Positions 1-6,880 are shown, counted from the first letter of the stretch. The stretch: DNA of 9,761 bases from JBHHYR01 sp046757585 (GCA_046757585.1 JBHHYR010000143.1:1-9761), one strand, 5' to 3'. The notes: a model not told the origin generated them from the letters alone. Made by a program: numbers and translations.

Positions 1-2
1 CG

Positions 3-83
3 ATCAGGGTCGGCATGCCGGTGCGGGTGGTGTTTCATCGCGCCGCGCAGGATGTGGTGTTGCCGCGCTGGGTGGCGGCCTGA
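3..83 (+). CDS. C-terminal end of a probable OB-fold/DUF35 (Zn-ribbon, acyl-CoA associated) protein, partial
   Basis: The window opens inside a reading frame that ends at TGA 81-83. The visible 26 residues include VGMPVRVVFHR and end in LPRWVAA. A short 'vG.pV.vvf' strand followed by a 'lP.w' tail is typical of the C-terminal OB-fold of DUF35 proteins. In that family an N-terminal zinc ribbon and an OB-fold form a partner subunit for thiolase-like or SnoaL-like/hydratase proteins acting on CoA esters. The stop lies 16 nt before the next ATG, so the gene is almost certainly co-transcribed with the thiolase. Only the tail is visible, so the zinc ribbon cannot be checked and the assignment rests on a short match plus context. 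Confidence 0.6.
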   Translation: MRVGMPVRVVFHRAAQDVVLPRWVAA

Positions 84-99
84 ACCAAGGAGAACAGGA

Positions 100-1251
100 A
101 TGGCCGAGGCATACATTATCGATGCACTGCGCACTCCCGTAGGCAGGCGAGGCGGCAAGCTGAGCACGGTACATCCCGCTGACCTCGGGGCGCATGTGCT
201 CAAGCGTATCGTCGAACGCAATGACATCGACCCGCTCGTGGTCGAGGACGTGTTCTTCGGCTGTGTCGACACGATCGGCCCGCAGGCAGGCGACATCGCC
301 CGCACCTGCTGGCTGGCGGCCGGCTTGCCCGACGAGGTGCCCGGGACCACCATCGACCGGCAGTGCGGCTCGTCGCAGCAGGCCGTACACTTCGCGGCTC
401 AGGCAGTGATGAGTGGCACGAACGACGTGATCGTCGCCGGCGGGGTGCAGAACATGAGCCTGATTCCGATCTCGTCGGCGATGACCGTGGCGCAGCCGCT
501 GGGGTTCCCGGACCCGTTTTCAGGTTCGACCGGCTGGCGCGAACGCTACGGCAGGCAGGAGGTGTCGCAGTTTTGGTCCGCCGACACGATCGCCGCGAGG
601 TGGAAAATCTCGCGGGAGGACATGGAGCGCTTCGCGCTGGAAAGCCACCGGCGCGCCATCCAAGCCATCGACGAAGGTCGCTTCGAGCGCGAGATCGTCG
701 CTTACAACGGTGCCACCACGGATGAGGGACCGCGCCGCGACACCTCGCTCGAGAAGATGGCCGCGCTCAAGCCGCTGCAAGACGGTGGCCGCATCACTGC
801 AGCCGTGTCGAGCCAGATCTCCGATGCGGCCGCCGCCCTCCTGATCGTGTCGGAAAGGGCGCTGAAGCAGCATCACCTCGAGGCGCGCGCCCGGATTCAT
901 CATCTCAGCGTCCGGGGCGCCGATCCGTTGTTGATGCTCACGGCACCGATTCCAGCCACAGCCCACGCCCTCAAGCGCAGCGGCCTGACGCAGCGGGACA
1001 TTGATCTCGTCGAGATCAACGAGGCCTTCGCGTCGGTCGTGTTGGCGTGGCAGAAGGAAACGGGCTGGGACCTTGGGAAAGTGAACGTCAACGGCGGGGC
1101 CATTGCGCTCGGGCACCCGCTTGGCGCCACCGGCGCCCGTCTCATGACCACCCTCCTGTACGAACTCGAGCGCACCGGCGGCCGGTACGGCCTGCAGACG
1201 ATGTGCGAAGGGGGCGGCCAGGCCAATGTCACGATCATCGAGCGGCTGTGA
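100..1251 (+). CDS. Acetyl-CoA C-acyltransferase (thiolase), FadA6-like
   Basis: This is a full-length thiolase (383 aa; the family is usually 380-400) that cleaves 3-ketoacyl-CoA with CoA. The nucleophilic Cys89 lies in DRQCGSSQQ, an NEAF motif is at 307-310, the catalytic His339 is in ALGHPLGATGAR, and the acid/base Cys369 is in the C-terminal MCEGGGQAN. All four catalytic elements are present, so it should be active. The start at 100 is chosen because AAGGAG (87-92) sits about 7 nt upstream; an upstream in-frame ATG at 52 would overlap the preceding gene and add non-homologous residues. The segments GCVDTIGPQAGDIAR, GGVQNMSLIPISSAMT and LQTMCEGGG match, from memory, the FadA6 type of the mycobacterial KstR2 (steroid C/D-ring) regulon rather than general fatty-acid FadA. 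The thiolase class is certain; the steroid role is inference. Confidence 0.93.
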   Translation: MAEAYIIDALRTPVGRRGGKLSTVHPADLGAHVLKRIVERNDIDPLVVEDVFFGCVDTIGPQAGDIARTCWLAAGLPDEVPGTTIDRQCGSSQQAVHFAAQAVMSGTNDVIVAGGVQNMSLIPISSAMTVAQPLGFPDPFSGSTGWRERYGRQEVSQFWSADTIAARWKISREDMERFALESHRRAIQAIDEGRFEREIVAYNGATTDEGPRRDTSLEKMAALKPLQDGGRITAAVSSQISDAAAALLIVSERALKQHHLEARARIHHLSVRGADPLLMLTAPIPATAHALKRSGLTQRDIDLVEINEAFASVVLAWQKETGWDLGKVNVNGGAIALGHPLGATGARLMTTLLYELERTGGRYGLQTMCEGGGQANVTIIERL

Positions 1252-1322
1252 GATCACGGCGCACCGGGCAGGCAGCTGCGCCACGGCGTCGCACCCGGGC
1301 TCTGGCTGACCCCTGACCGGCC

Positions 1323-2462
1323 ATGAAGTTCGCGTTCAACGCAGAACAGGAGGCACTTCGTAAGGCTGCACGCAGCTTCCTGCAGGTTCACTCGTCGCCG
1401 CAGCAGGTCCGCAAGGCTATGGCGAGCGAAGCCGGGTACGACCCGGAGGTGTGGAGGCGTATTGGTTCAGAGCTCGGGTGGCCGTCAATCATCATCCCGG
1501 CAGAGTACGGCGGCAGCGGGCTCACCTATGTCGAACTGGTTGCTCTCATGGAGGAGATGGGGAGGGTGCTTCTGTGCGCGCCGTTTTTCTCGAGCGTGTG
1601 TCTCGCAGGGAATGCCCTGCTCATCGGCGGAAGCAAGGCGCAGAAACAGGAGCACCTTCCGGGCATCGCGGCCGGCAAGACCATCGCCACGCTTGCCTAC
1701 ACCGAGGCGAACGGCCGTTGGGACGCCTCCGGCATCGCGGCGGTGGCCCGCAGAGATGGCGGGGACTTCATCCTGAACGGCACCAAGACGTTCGTGCTCG
1801 ACGGCCACACGGCCGGTCTGCTCCTCGTGGCCGCACGGCGCGAAGGCTCGCGCGGCGACGCAGGGGTGAGCGTCTTCCTCGTCCCGTCCGACACCGCCGG
1901 CCTCGAGCGCCGCCGGCTGCCCACCATGGACCAGACCCGCAAGCAGGCGGAGATCACGCTGCAAGGCGTGCGGGTTCCCCCGTCGGCCTTGCTGGGCGAG
2001 GAAGGCACCGGCTGGTGCATCGTGCGCGAGACCGTCGCGCGCGCGGCCGTGACCCTTTCCGCCGAGCAGGTGGGCGGTGCCCAGCACTGCCTCGACACGT
2101 CCGTCGAGTACGCCACCCAGCGCGTGCAGTTCGGCAGGCCGATCGGATCGTTCCAGGCGATCAAACACAAGTGTGCCGACATGTTCCTGCAGGTCGAGTC
2201 GGCCCGTTCCGCCAGCTACTACGCCGGTTGGGCCGCCGCTACCGACGACCCGGAGCTGCCGGTGCTTGCCTCGTTGGCGAAAGCGTACTGCTCCGACGCC
2301 TACTTCCACTGCGCAGCCGAAAGCGTCCAGATCCACGGCGGGATCGGCTTCACCTGGGAGCACGATATCCACTTGTACTTCAAGCGCGCCAAGTCGAGTG
2401 AGACCTTGCTCGGAGACGCCACGTACCACCGTGAACTCGTCGCGCGGGGTATTGGCCTCTAA
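1323..2462 (+). CDS. Acyl-CoA dehydrogenase family protein lacking the usual catalytic Glu
   Basis: The 379-aa protein has the full acyl-CoA dehydrogenase layout: an N-terminal helical domain (about 1-115), a middle beta domain (about 120-215; LAYTEANGRWD and LNGTKTFVLDG are typical FAD/substrate-binding strands), and a C-terminal helical domain with QRVQFGRPIGSFQAIKH and QIHGGIGFTWEHDIHLYFKR. The family makes 2-enoyl-CoA using FAD and passes electrons to ETF. The ending AKSSETLLGD puts Leu363 where MCAD-type enzymes have their Glu, and the alternative helix-G position aligns with Ala241. It therefore resembles the non-catalytic partner subunit of heteromeric steroid/branched-chain FadE enzymes. 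Glu248 in SAEQVGG is the only nearby candidate base. The start ATG has no clear Shine-Dalgarno site, which fits translation coupled to the upstream thiolase 71 bp away. The family is certain; the physiological substrate is unknown. Confidence 0.92.
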   Translation: MKFAFNAEQEALRKAARSFLQVHSSPQQVRKAMASEAGYDPEVWRRIGSELGWPSIIIPAEYGGSGLTYVELVALMEEMGRVLLCAPFFSSVCLAGNALLIGGSKAQKQEHLPGIAAGKTIATLAYTEANGRWDASGIAAVARRDGGDFILNGTKTFVLDGHTAGLLLVAARREGSRGDAGVSVFLVPSDTAGLERRRLPTMDQTRKQAEITLQGVRVPPSALLGEEGTGWCIVRETVARAAVTLSAEQVGGAQHCLDTSVEYATQRVQFGRPIGSFQAIKHKCADMFLQVESARSASYYAGWAAATDDPELPVLASLAKAYCSDAYFHCAAESVQIHGGIGFTWEHDIHLYFKRAKSSETLLGDATYHRELVARGIGL

Positions 2463-2546
2463 GCGTGGCCGGGGGCGGCTATGCGCGTGTCGATGAACTG
2501 GGTTGGCCTCGGAGCGCCGCCATGGCGCCCGCAGCCGGTCATCGGG

Positions 2547-2552
2547 AAAGGA
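2547..2552 (+). promoter_or_regulatory. Ribosome-binding site AAAGGA that decides the SDR start
   Basis: AAAGGA lies 5 nt before GTG 2558. This is the only well-spaced Shine-Dalgarno site among the possible in-frame starts (GTG 2465, ATG 2522, GTG 2558, ATG 2576). It supports GTG 2558, which also places the SDR dinucleotide-binding motif at the usual distance from the N terminus. Confidence 0.6.
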
Positions 2553-2557
2553 CATCC

Positions 2558-3337
2558 GTGAACAACCCACTGCACATGCCCGGCAAAGTGGTCATCGTTA
2601 CCGGTGGTGGCAAAGGTGTTGGACGTGGCATCACCAGTCGCTTCCTCGAAGCCGGCACCGATGTGGTGATCTGTGGTCGTACGGAGCCCGCAACGCTTCC
2701 AACTGGCCGCGGCAAAACGGCGGTGTTCATCGCCGCCGATATCCGCGAGATCGAGCAGATCGACAAGGTGGTCGCGTTCACCGTTGAGCGCTTCGGCCGG
2801 ATCGACGTCCTGGTCAACAACGCCGGTGGTACGCCCTATGCCGAAACGGCAGCAGCGTCGCCGCGCTTCTCCGAATCCGTTCTGAAGCTGAATCTCATTG
2901 CGCCGCTCAATTTCGCCCAGCGCGCCAACGCGGTCATGCAGAGTCAGGCGGGGGGCGGTGTGATTATCAACATCGCCAGTGTCAGTGGGACACGCCCGTC
3001 ACCGGGCACGGCCGCCTATGGCGCGGCAAAGGCGGGGCTGTTGAACCTGACACAAACGCTCGCGGCGGAGTGGGCGCCCAAGGTGCGCGTTGATGCCGTG
3101 ATTGCGGGCATGATTCGCACGGAGCAGGCACACCTCCATTACGGCGACGAAGCGGGGATTGACGCGGTCGCGGCCACCGTACCGTTGCGTCGTTTGGGCG
3201 AGCCGGAAGACGTGGGCGACGTGTGCCTGTTCCTGGCGTCTCCCCTGGCGCGCTACATCAGCGGCGCGAGCATCCTGGTGCACGGTGGCGGCGAGCGGCC
3301 TGCGTTCCTGGCCGCCGCGAAGAACACCCCCGGCTAA
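2558..3337 (+). CDS. Short-chain dehydrogenase/reductase (SDR), NADP(H)-type
   Basis: This is a classical SDR of 259 aa when started at GTG 2558. The cofactor motif TGGGKGVG is at 15-22, NNAG at 87-90, catalytic Ser141 in NIASVSG, and Tyr154/Lys158 in YGAAK, so the Ser-Tyr-Lys set is complete. Gly40-Arg41 after the second beta strand suggests NADP(H) preference. It should oxidise a hydroxyl or reduce a ketone on a CoA ester or ring compound in the cytosol. The C-terminal part (RTEQAHLHYGDEAG, then VHGGGERPAFL) is not the generic FabG ending. From memory it resembles SDRs encoded in mycobacterial cholesterol clusters (Rv3548c/Rv3549c type); that link is tentative. It lies 95 bp after the acyl-CoA dehydrogenase on the same strand, consistent with one operon. 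Confidence 0.9.
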   Translation: MNNPLHMPGKVVIVTGGGKGVGRGITSRFLEAGTDVVICGRTEPATLPTGRGKTAVFIAADIREIEQIDKVVAFTVERFGRIDVLVNNAGGTPYAETAAASPRFSESVLKLNLIAPLNFAQRANAVMQSQAGGGVIINIASVSGTRPSPGTAAYGAAKAGLLNLTQTLAAEWAPKVRVDAVIAGMIRTEQAHLHYGDEAGIDAVAATVPLRRLGEPEDVGDVCLFLASPLARYISGASILVHGGGERPAFLAAAKNTPG

Positions 3338-3444
3338 CGGGTTTTCGCTGTCGCCGTCCAGCAGCTGACGCTTCGGCTTGCGCGTTCCGGGCTGCGTACG
3401 CTAGTGAGACAGATGGCTCGCGGCGCAGGGTCAGAGGAGAAGCC

Positions 3445-3531
3445 ATGTACGACCTGCAGGAGATCGAAGCGCTCAGACAACGCGAGTGCAAGTATTGCCG
3501 CCGCCTCCGAGGAGATGGTCCGCCGCACTGA
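3445..3531 (+). pseudogene. Truncated N-terminus of a SnoaL/NTF2-like gene
   Basis: A 28-codon frame starts at ATG 3445 behind a strong site, AGAGGAGA (3433-3440), and stops at TGA 3529-3531. Its first part, MYDLQEIEALRQRECKYCRRL, reads like the opening helix of SnoaL-like/NTF2-like proteins ('lqeIeal..r.r..y.raLD..dWd'). The following residues RGDGPPH do not continue the fold, and neither of the other two frames downstream restores it. I read it as the 5' remnant of a degraded gene. The rest of the 3338-3620 gap shows nothing else I can support. An alternative is a genuine short leader peptide for the second SDR, or chance similarity over a short helix. Confidence 0.45.
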
Positions 3532-3620
3532 CACCCCGAGCCTGCGGCTCACGGCGAACCGCTTCGCGCCCCAGGTACCAGCGCGGCGGTGAGGGCCCTC
3601 GCGGACCGACGAGCGACTCC

Positions 3621-4370
3621 ATGCAGCGTTTCGAAGGCGAGACGGCGGTGGTCACGGGCGCGGGCTCCGGGGTTGGCCGGGCGACGGCGTTACGCCTCGC
3701 GACGGAGGGCGCCGCGGTGGCCTGCCTCGACTTGGCGCTCGCCACCGCCGAGCAGACCGCGGCAGAAATCCGTGCGGCAGCCGGGACTGCCCGGGCGTAC
3801 CGAGTTGACGTGTCGGACCCTCCAGCCGTACGCGCGGCGGTCACGGCAACCGCCAGGGAGCTCGGCCGCCCGTCGGTTCTGGTGAACTGTGCCGGCATCG
3901 GCAAGTTCGCCCATTCGCACGAGATGCCAGTCGAAGAGTGGACCCGCATCATCGGGGTGAACCTCACCGGCAGCTTTCTCATGGCGCAAGCGGTCCTGCC
4001 CTTCCTGCTCGACGGTGGCGGGAACATCGTGAACATCGCCTCCAGCGCCGGCTTGATGGGTCAGCCATACAGCGCGGCCTACTGCGCCTCGAAGGGCGGC
4101 GTGATTCAGCTCACCCGCGCCCTGGCCGCTGAATACTTGACACGCGGGGTGCGTGTGAATGCCGTGGCCCCCGGCGGCGTCGCGACGCCGCTGCAGCAAG
4201 CGTTCAAGCTGCCCGAGGGCGCCGACCCCAAAGCAATCCGCAAGCTGATAACCCCGCTCGGCAACGCGCAACCGGAGGAGGTGGCCTCTCTCATCGCCTT
4301 CGTCGCCTCCAATGAAGGCCGCTATATGACCGGCTCGATCCTGTTGATCGACGGGGGCCTGACGATCTGA
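3621..4370 (+). CDS. Short-chain dehydrogenase/reductase (SDR), NAD(H)-type
   Basis: This 249-aa classical SDR has TGAGSGVG at 12-19, NCAG at 89-92 (the common NNAG with one substitution), Ser141 in NIASSAG, and Tyr154/Lys158 in YCASK. Asp37 at the end of the second beta strand (ACLDL) indicates NAD(H) preference, unlike the neighbouring SDR with Gly-Arg there. The end (MTGSILLIDGGLTI) is a standard FabG/SDR finish. The start ATG 3621 puts the first beta strand (ETAVVTG) at the normal distance; upstream in-frame codons give low-complexity Arg/Pro-rich sequence that does not look coding. The ribosome site is weak. The likely role is a 3-hydroxyacyl-CoA or cyclic alcohol dehydrogenase in the same pathway; the substrate cannot be read from sequence. 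Confidence 0.9.
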   Translation: MQRFEGETAVVTGAGSGVGRATALRLATEGAAVACLDLALATAEQTAAEIRAAAGTARAYRVDVSDPPAVRAAVTATARELGRPSVLVNCAGIGKFAHSHEMPVEEWTRIIGVNLTGSFLMAQAVLPFLLDGGGNIVNIASSAGLMGQPYSAAYCASKGGVIQLTRALAAEYLTRGVRVNAVAPGGVATPLQQAFKLPEGADPKAIRKLITPLGNAQPEEVASLIAFVASNEGRYMTGSILLIDGGLTI

Positions 4371-4446
4371 GTCAGCGGCGCGGCGCGAGATGCGAGCCGT
4401 GCGCTGCGCCGTGGCCGCGGCTTCGACGGGTCAGTAGGAGGAATGC

Positions 4447-4914
4447 ATGGCAGCGATGACGTTGCAGGAGATTGCCGCCCGCATGGAGATCGACGACCTG
4501 CTGACGCGGTACGCCACGGCGATCGATACGAGGGATTGGGACCTGTACGCGTGCTGCTTCACACCCGACGCGTTCATTGATTACACGGCCGCCGGTGGCA
4601 TCAAGGGCAGGCTTCCCGAAGTGCAGCAGTGGCTTGCGGAGGTGATGGCACTGTTCCCGATGACGCAGCATCTCGTCACCAACCGCACAGTTGTCATCCA
4701 AGGCGCCGCAGCGACCTGCCGCTCCTACCTGTTCAACCCGATGGGGCTCCCGGACGGCAGCGGCGGACTGCTGCTGTGCTTCGATGGAGGGTGCTATCGC
4801 GACAAGCTGGTATGCACCGAGGATGGCTGGCGCATTACCGAACGGGTTGAGGAGACGAGCTACTCGACCCGCCGGCATCGGCTCATGGGCGCACCGGGAA
4901 CCAAGAAGGGATAA
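4447..4914 (+). CDS. SnoaL-like / NTF2-like family protein
   Basis: This 155-aa protein has the single cone-shaped alpha+beta fold of the SnoaL/NTF2 superfamily. The helix MEIDDLLTRYATAID (about 13-27) is followed by TRDWDLYACCFTPDAFIDY, then TQHLVTNRTVVIQG with His75 and Asn79, and a C-terminal strand pair (YRDKLVCTEDGWRITER). Polar pocket residues Tyr22, Asp27 and His75 are where characterised members (steroid isomerases, BaiE-type dehydratases, polyketide cyclases) carry catalytic groups. An isomerase or dehydratase step on a ring intermediate is therefore plausible but unproven. A strong site, TAGGAGGA (4435-4442), precedes ATG 4447 at good spacing. It follows the second SDR by 76 bp and is the last gene of the + strand block. 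Confidence 0.82.
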   Translation: MAAMTLQEIAARMEIDDLLTRYATAIDTRDWDLYACCFTPDAFIDYTAAGGIKGRLPEVQQWLAEVMALFPMTQHLVTNRTVVIQGAAATCRSYLFNPMGLPDGSGGLLLCFDGGCYRDKLVCTEDGWRITERVEETSYSTRRHRLMGAPGTKKG

Positions 4915-5017
4915 GCGCCCCTGAGTGCCGATTCAGCCGAACGACACAAGGGATCCTGGTGAAGGGGGCGGGGCGCGGTTACCTCACGCCGGCATGGGCG
5001 AAGACACCCCTCTCGAC

Positions 5018-5899
5018 TCACTGGTTATACCGCGGCCCCAGATCCGCCCAGGTGCTTGGGTAGCGTCCGCCCTGCGCCGCGTAGCGCGTGAGCGCATCGA
5101 CGTCCTGCTCCTTCTTCAGGAGCGCGCCCACGAAGGGAATGTGCTCTTCGAGCTTCTCCCGGCTCAGGCCGGAACGGAGCAACGCGGCAATCCAGTCGAT
5201 GAGCTCCGACGTTGACGGCTTCTTGCGCAGGTCGTTCTGCTCCCGCAGCCAGTAGAATTTGATCAGTACCTGGTCGAGGAGCTTGACGTCCAGCTGCGGG
5301 TGGTGGACGTCGATGATCTTGCGCATCAGCGGCACATCGGGGAACTCGATGTAATAGAAAATGCATCGCCGCAGGAAGGCATCCGGCAGCTCCTTTTCAT
5401 TGTTCGAGGTGATCATGACGATCGGCCGGTGCCGGGCGACGATTTCTTCCTCCGTTTCGATGATCCGAAAACGCATCTCGTCGAGCTCGCGCAGCAGGTC
5501 ATTGGGGAATTCCAGATCCGCCTTGTCGATCTCGTCGATGAGCAGAACATGGCGCTCCGCAGCGGCAAATGCCCGCCCGAGCGGCCCGAGTTTGATGTAG
5601 CGGCGAATGTCCGACACATCGCCGGTGCCGAAGCGGCTGTCGTTCAGGCGCTGCACGGTGTCGTAGACGTACAGCCCGTCGGCCGCCTTGGTGGTCGATT
5701 TGATGTGCCATTGGAGCATAGGCATGCCCAGGCCTTCGGCCACGTGCTGGGCCAGGACGGTCTTACCCGTGCCCGGTTCCCCCTTGAGGAGCAGCGGCCG
5801 CTCAAGGGCGATGGCACAGTTGACCGCATCGACGAGCGGGCCGGAGGCGATGTAACCGGGAGTCCCTTGAAAGCGGAGAAAACCGTTCTTCTTGCTCAT
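5018..5899 (-). CDS. MoxR-class AAA+ ATPase
   Basis: The 293-aa MoxR-family AAA+ ATPase has Walker A GEPGTGKT at 40-47, Walker B VLLIDE at 118-123 (Asp122, Glu123), sensor 1 around Asn166 in MITSNN, and Arg177/Arg178 in FLRRC as the likely arginine finger. The C-terminal lid includes KKPSTSELIDW. MoxR proteins are cytosolic chaperone-like ATPases that usually work with a von Willebrand A protein encoded next door to mature or insert cofactors in enzyme complexes (the CoxD/CoxE type is the closest I recall). No VWA gene lies downstream here, and the 3' end converges on the SnoaL gene. ATG 5899 is preferred over ATG 5905 because AGGGA lies 6 nt before 5899 but touches 5905. The gene upstream on the same strand is a TSUP transporter 67 bp away. 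Confidence 0.9.
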   Translation of the reverse strand: MSKKNGFLRFQGTPGYIASGPLVDAVNCAIALERPLLLKGEPGTGKTVLAQHVAEGLGMPMLQWHIKSTTKAADGLYVYDTVQRLNDSRFGTGDVSDIRRYIKLGPLGRAFAAAERHVLLIDEIDKADLEFPNDLLRELDEMRFRIIETEEEIVARHRPIVMITSNNEKELPDAFLRRCIFYYIEFPDVPLMRKIIDVHHPQLDVKLLDQVLIKFYWLREQNDLRKKPSTSELIDWIAALLRSGLSREKLEEHIPFVGALLKKEQDVDALTRYAAQGGRYPSTWADLGPRYNQ

Positions 5900-5905
5900 A
5901 CCCAT

Positions 5906-5910
5906 TCCCT
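5906..5910 (-). promoter_or_regulatory. Ribosome-binding site AGGGA for the MoxR gene
   Basis: On the minus strand AGGGA abuts ATG 5905 directly and sits 6 nt before ATG 5899. The spacing supports initiation at 5899 (protein start MSKKNGF). Confidence 0.5.
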
Positions 5911-5966
5911 GAATGCCGTGAGATATCCCCGCACACCTACCGTCAAGGCGCAATCGAATCAAGCCT

Positions 5967-6710
5967 CTAGTAGATGCCGACCATCCGCCCGGCCAGGGCC
6001 AGCACCGCCACGGCGAGAACCGGGCGGATGATGCGCTCCCCACCGTGGACGGCCAGGCGCACGCCAACGACGCCGCCCAGCACGAACCCGGCGGCGAGCA
6101 ACGCCCCTGGCACCCATGCGACCTGCTGCTGGACGATGAAGACGGGCAACGCCACAAGCGTGAGCGCTGCGTTGACGACGACCTTGACGCTATTGGCGTG
6201 TACCAAGTCGTCCCCTGCATATGAGAGCGCGAAAAGGAGCGCGATCCCCACCCCAGCTTGAAACGCCCCGCCATACAGACCCACCGCTACGAAGACCAGG
6301 GAGCTCACCGCAGCTGGCCAGCGCCGCCCAGCGTCGGGTGCCGTCGCCGCCGCCGGCCGCAGCAGAATCGGAATCAGCAGCAGCACCATCACCAGGCCGA
6401 ACAAAGTCTCGAACGTCTTGTCAGCAACCCGCGAGATGATGAACGCGCCGGTGAACGCCCCGAGGCCGACGGGAACCACGGCCGGTCCGGCGCTCCGCAG
6501 GCCGGACATCCCTTCCGCCCGAAAGCGCCACGCCGCCGCAATATTCTGGCACAGAACGCCGACGCGGTTCGTGCCGTTCGCGACGGTGCCGGGCAAACCC
6601 ACCAGCACAAGCAGCGGCACCGTGAGCAGGGAGCCTGCCCCGGCGAGGGTGTTCACGATTCCCGCAACCACGCCGCCGCCGATGAGCAACGCTACATGCG
6701 CCCCACTCAC
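5967..6710 (-). CDS. TSUP-family (TauE/SafE-type) membrane transporter
   Basis: This hydrophobic protein, 247 aa from GTG 6710, has about eight membrane segments arranged as two repeats. The N-terminal signature GIVNTLAGAGSLLTVP (about 17-32) and the second-repeat glycine-rich segment VGLYGGAFQAGVG are diagnostic of the TSUP/TauE-SafE/DUF81 family, whose members export or import sulfite, sulfoacetate, other organosulfonates or small organic anions. The substrate cannot be inferred here. GTG 6710 gives a normal short N-terminus. A further GTG at 6773 in the same frame would add 21 residues, partly basic, with no similarity expected, and neither start has a good Shine-Dalgarno site. It precedes the MoxR ATPase on the same strand by 67 bp, so the two may be co-transcribed. 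Confidence 0.85.
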   Translation of the reverse strand: MSGAHVALLIGGGVVAGIVNTLAGAGSLLTVPLLVLVGLPGTVANGTNRVGVLCQNIAAAWRFRAEGMSGLRSAGPAVVPVGLGAFTGAFIISRVADKTFETLFGLVMVLLLIPILLRPAAATAPDAGRRWPAAVSSLVFVAVGLYGGAFQAGVGIALLFALSYAGDDLVHANSVKVVVNAALTLVALPVFIVQQQVAWVPGALLAAGFVLGGVVGVRLAVHGGERIIRPVLAVAVLALAGRMVGIY

Positions 6711-6880
6711 TATCGCCCACCCCGCCCGCCGCAGCGTGATCCAGCACCGAAACACCGACACACTGTTCCACACGTGCCAAAAAGCCCCCCGTCTCGGGCA
6801 GCGATTCTTGTCATGTCATCCGTCTGGCGCTTGAGCCCGAGCAACATACTATGAGTCGGTTTGCATTCCTACGCGCCCGG

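Noticed and set aside
520..1284. Long open frame (254 codons) on the minus strand opposite the thiolase
   Set aside because: It is an antisense shadow of a clearly conserved thiolase in GC-rich DNA; its translation shows no recognisable motif and is rich in Arg/Gly/Ala.
2465..2557. Upstream N-terminal extension of the first SDR (GTG 2465 or ATG 2522)
   Set aside because: The extra residues lie before the normal SDR N-terminus, and neither start has a spaced ribosome site, whereas GTG 2558 does.
1485..2570. 361-codon minus-strand frame opposite the acyl-CoA dehydrogenase
   Set aside because: Shadow frame. The + strand has a full, motif-complete acyl-CoA dehydrogenase fold, and the minus translation has no domain I recognise.
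3486..3620. 45-residue N-terminal extension of the second SDR
   Set aside because: The sequence is Arg/Pro-rich and overlaps the SnoaL remnant in another frame; ATG 3621 gives the normal SDR start.
4915..5017. Convergent gap between the SnoaL and MoxR genes examined for a bidirectional terminator
   Set aside because: GC-rich but with no stem longer than 4 bp and no T tract; nothing to annotate.
5926..5946. TTGACG followed by TATCTC on the minus strand, considered as an internal promoter for the MoxR gene
   Set aside because: The spacer is only 15 bp and the -10 matches 3/6, too weak to support.
5300..6031. 243-codon + strand frame opposite the MoxR gene
   Set aside because: It mirrors the MoxR coding strand, which has all AAA+ motifs, and no plausible motif appears in the + translation.
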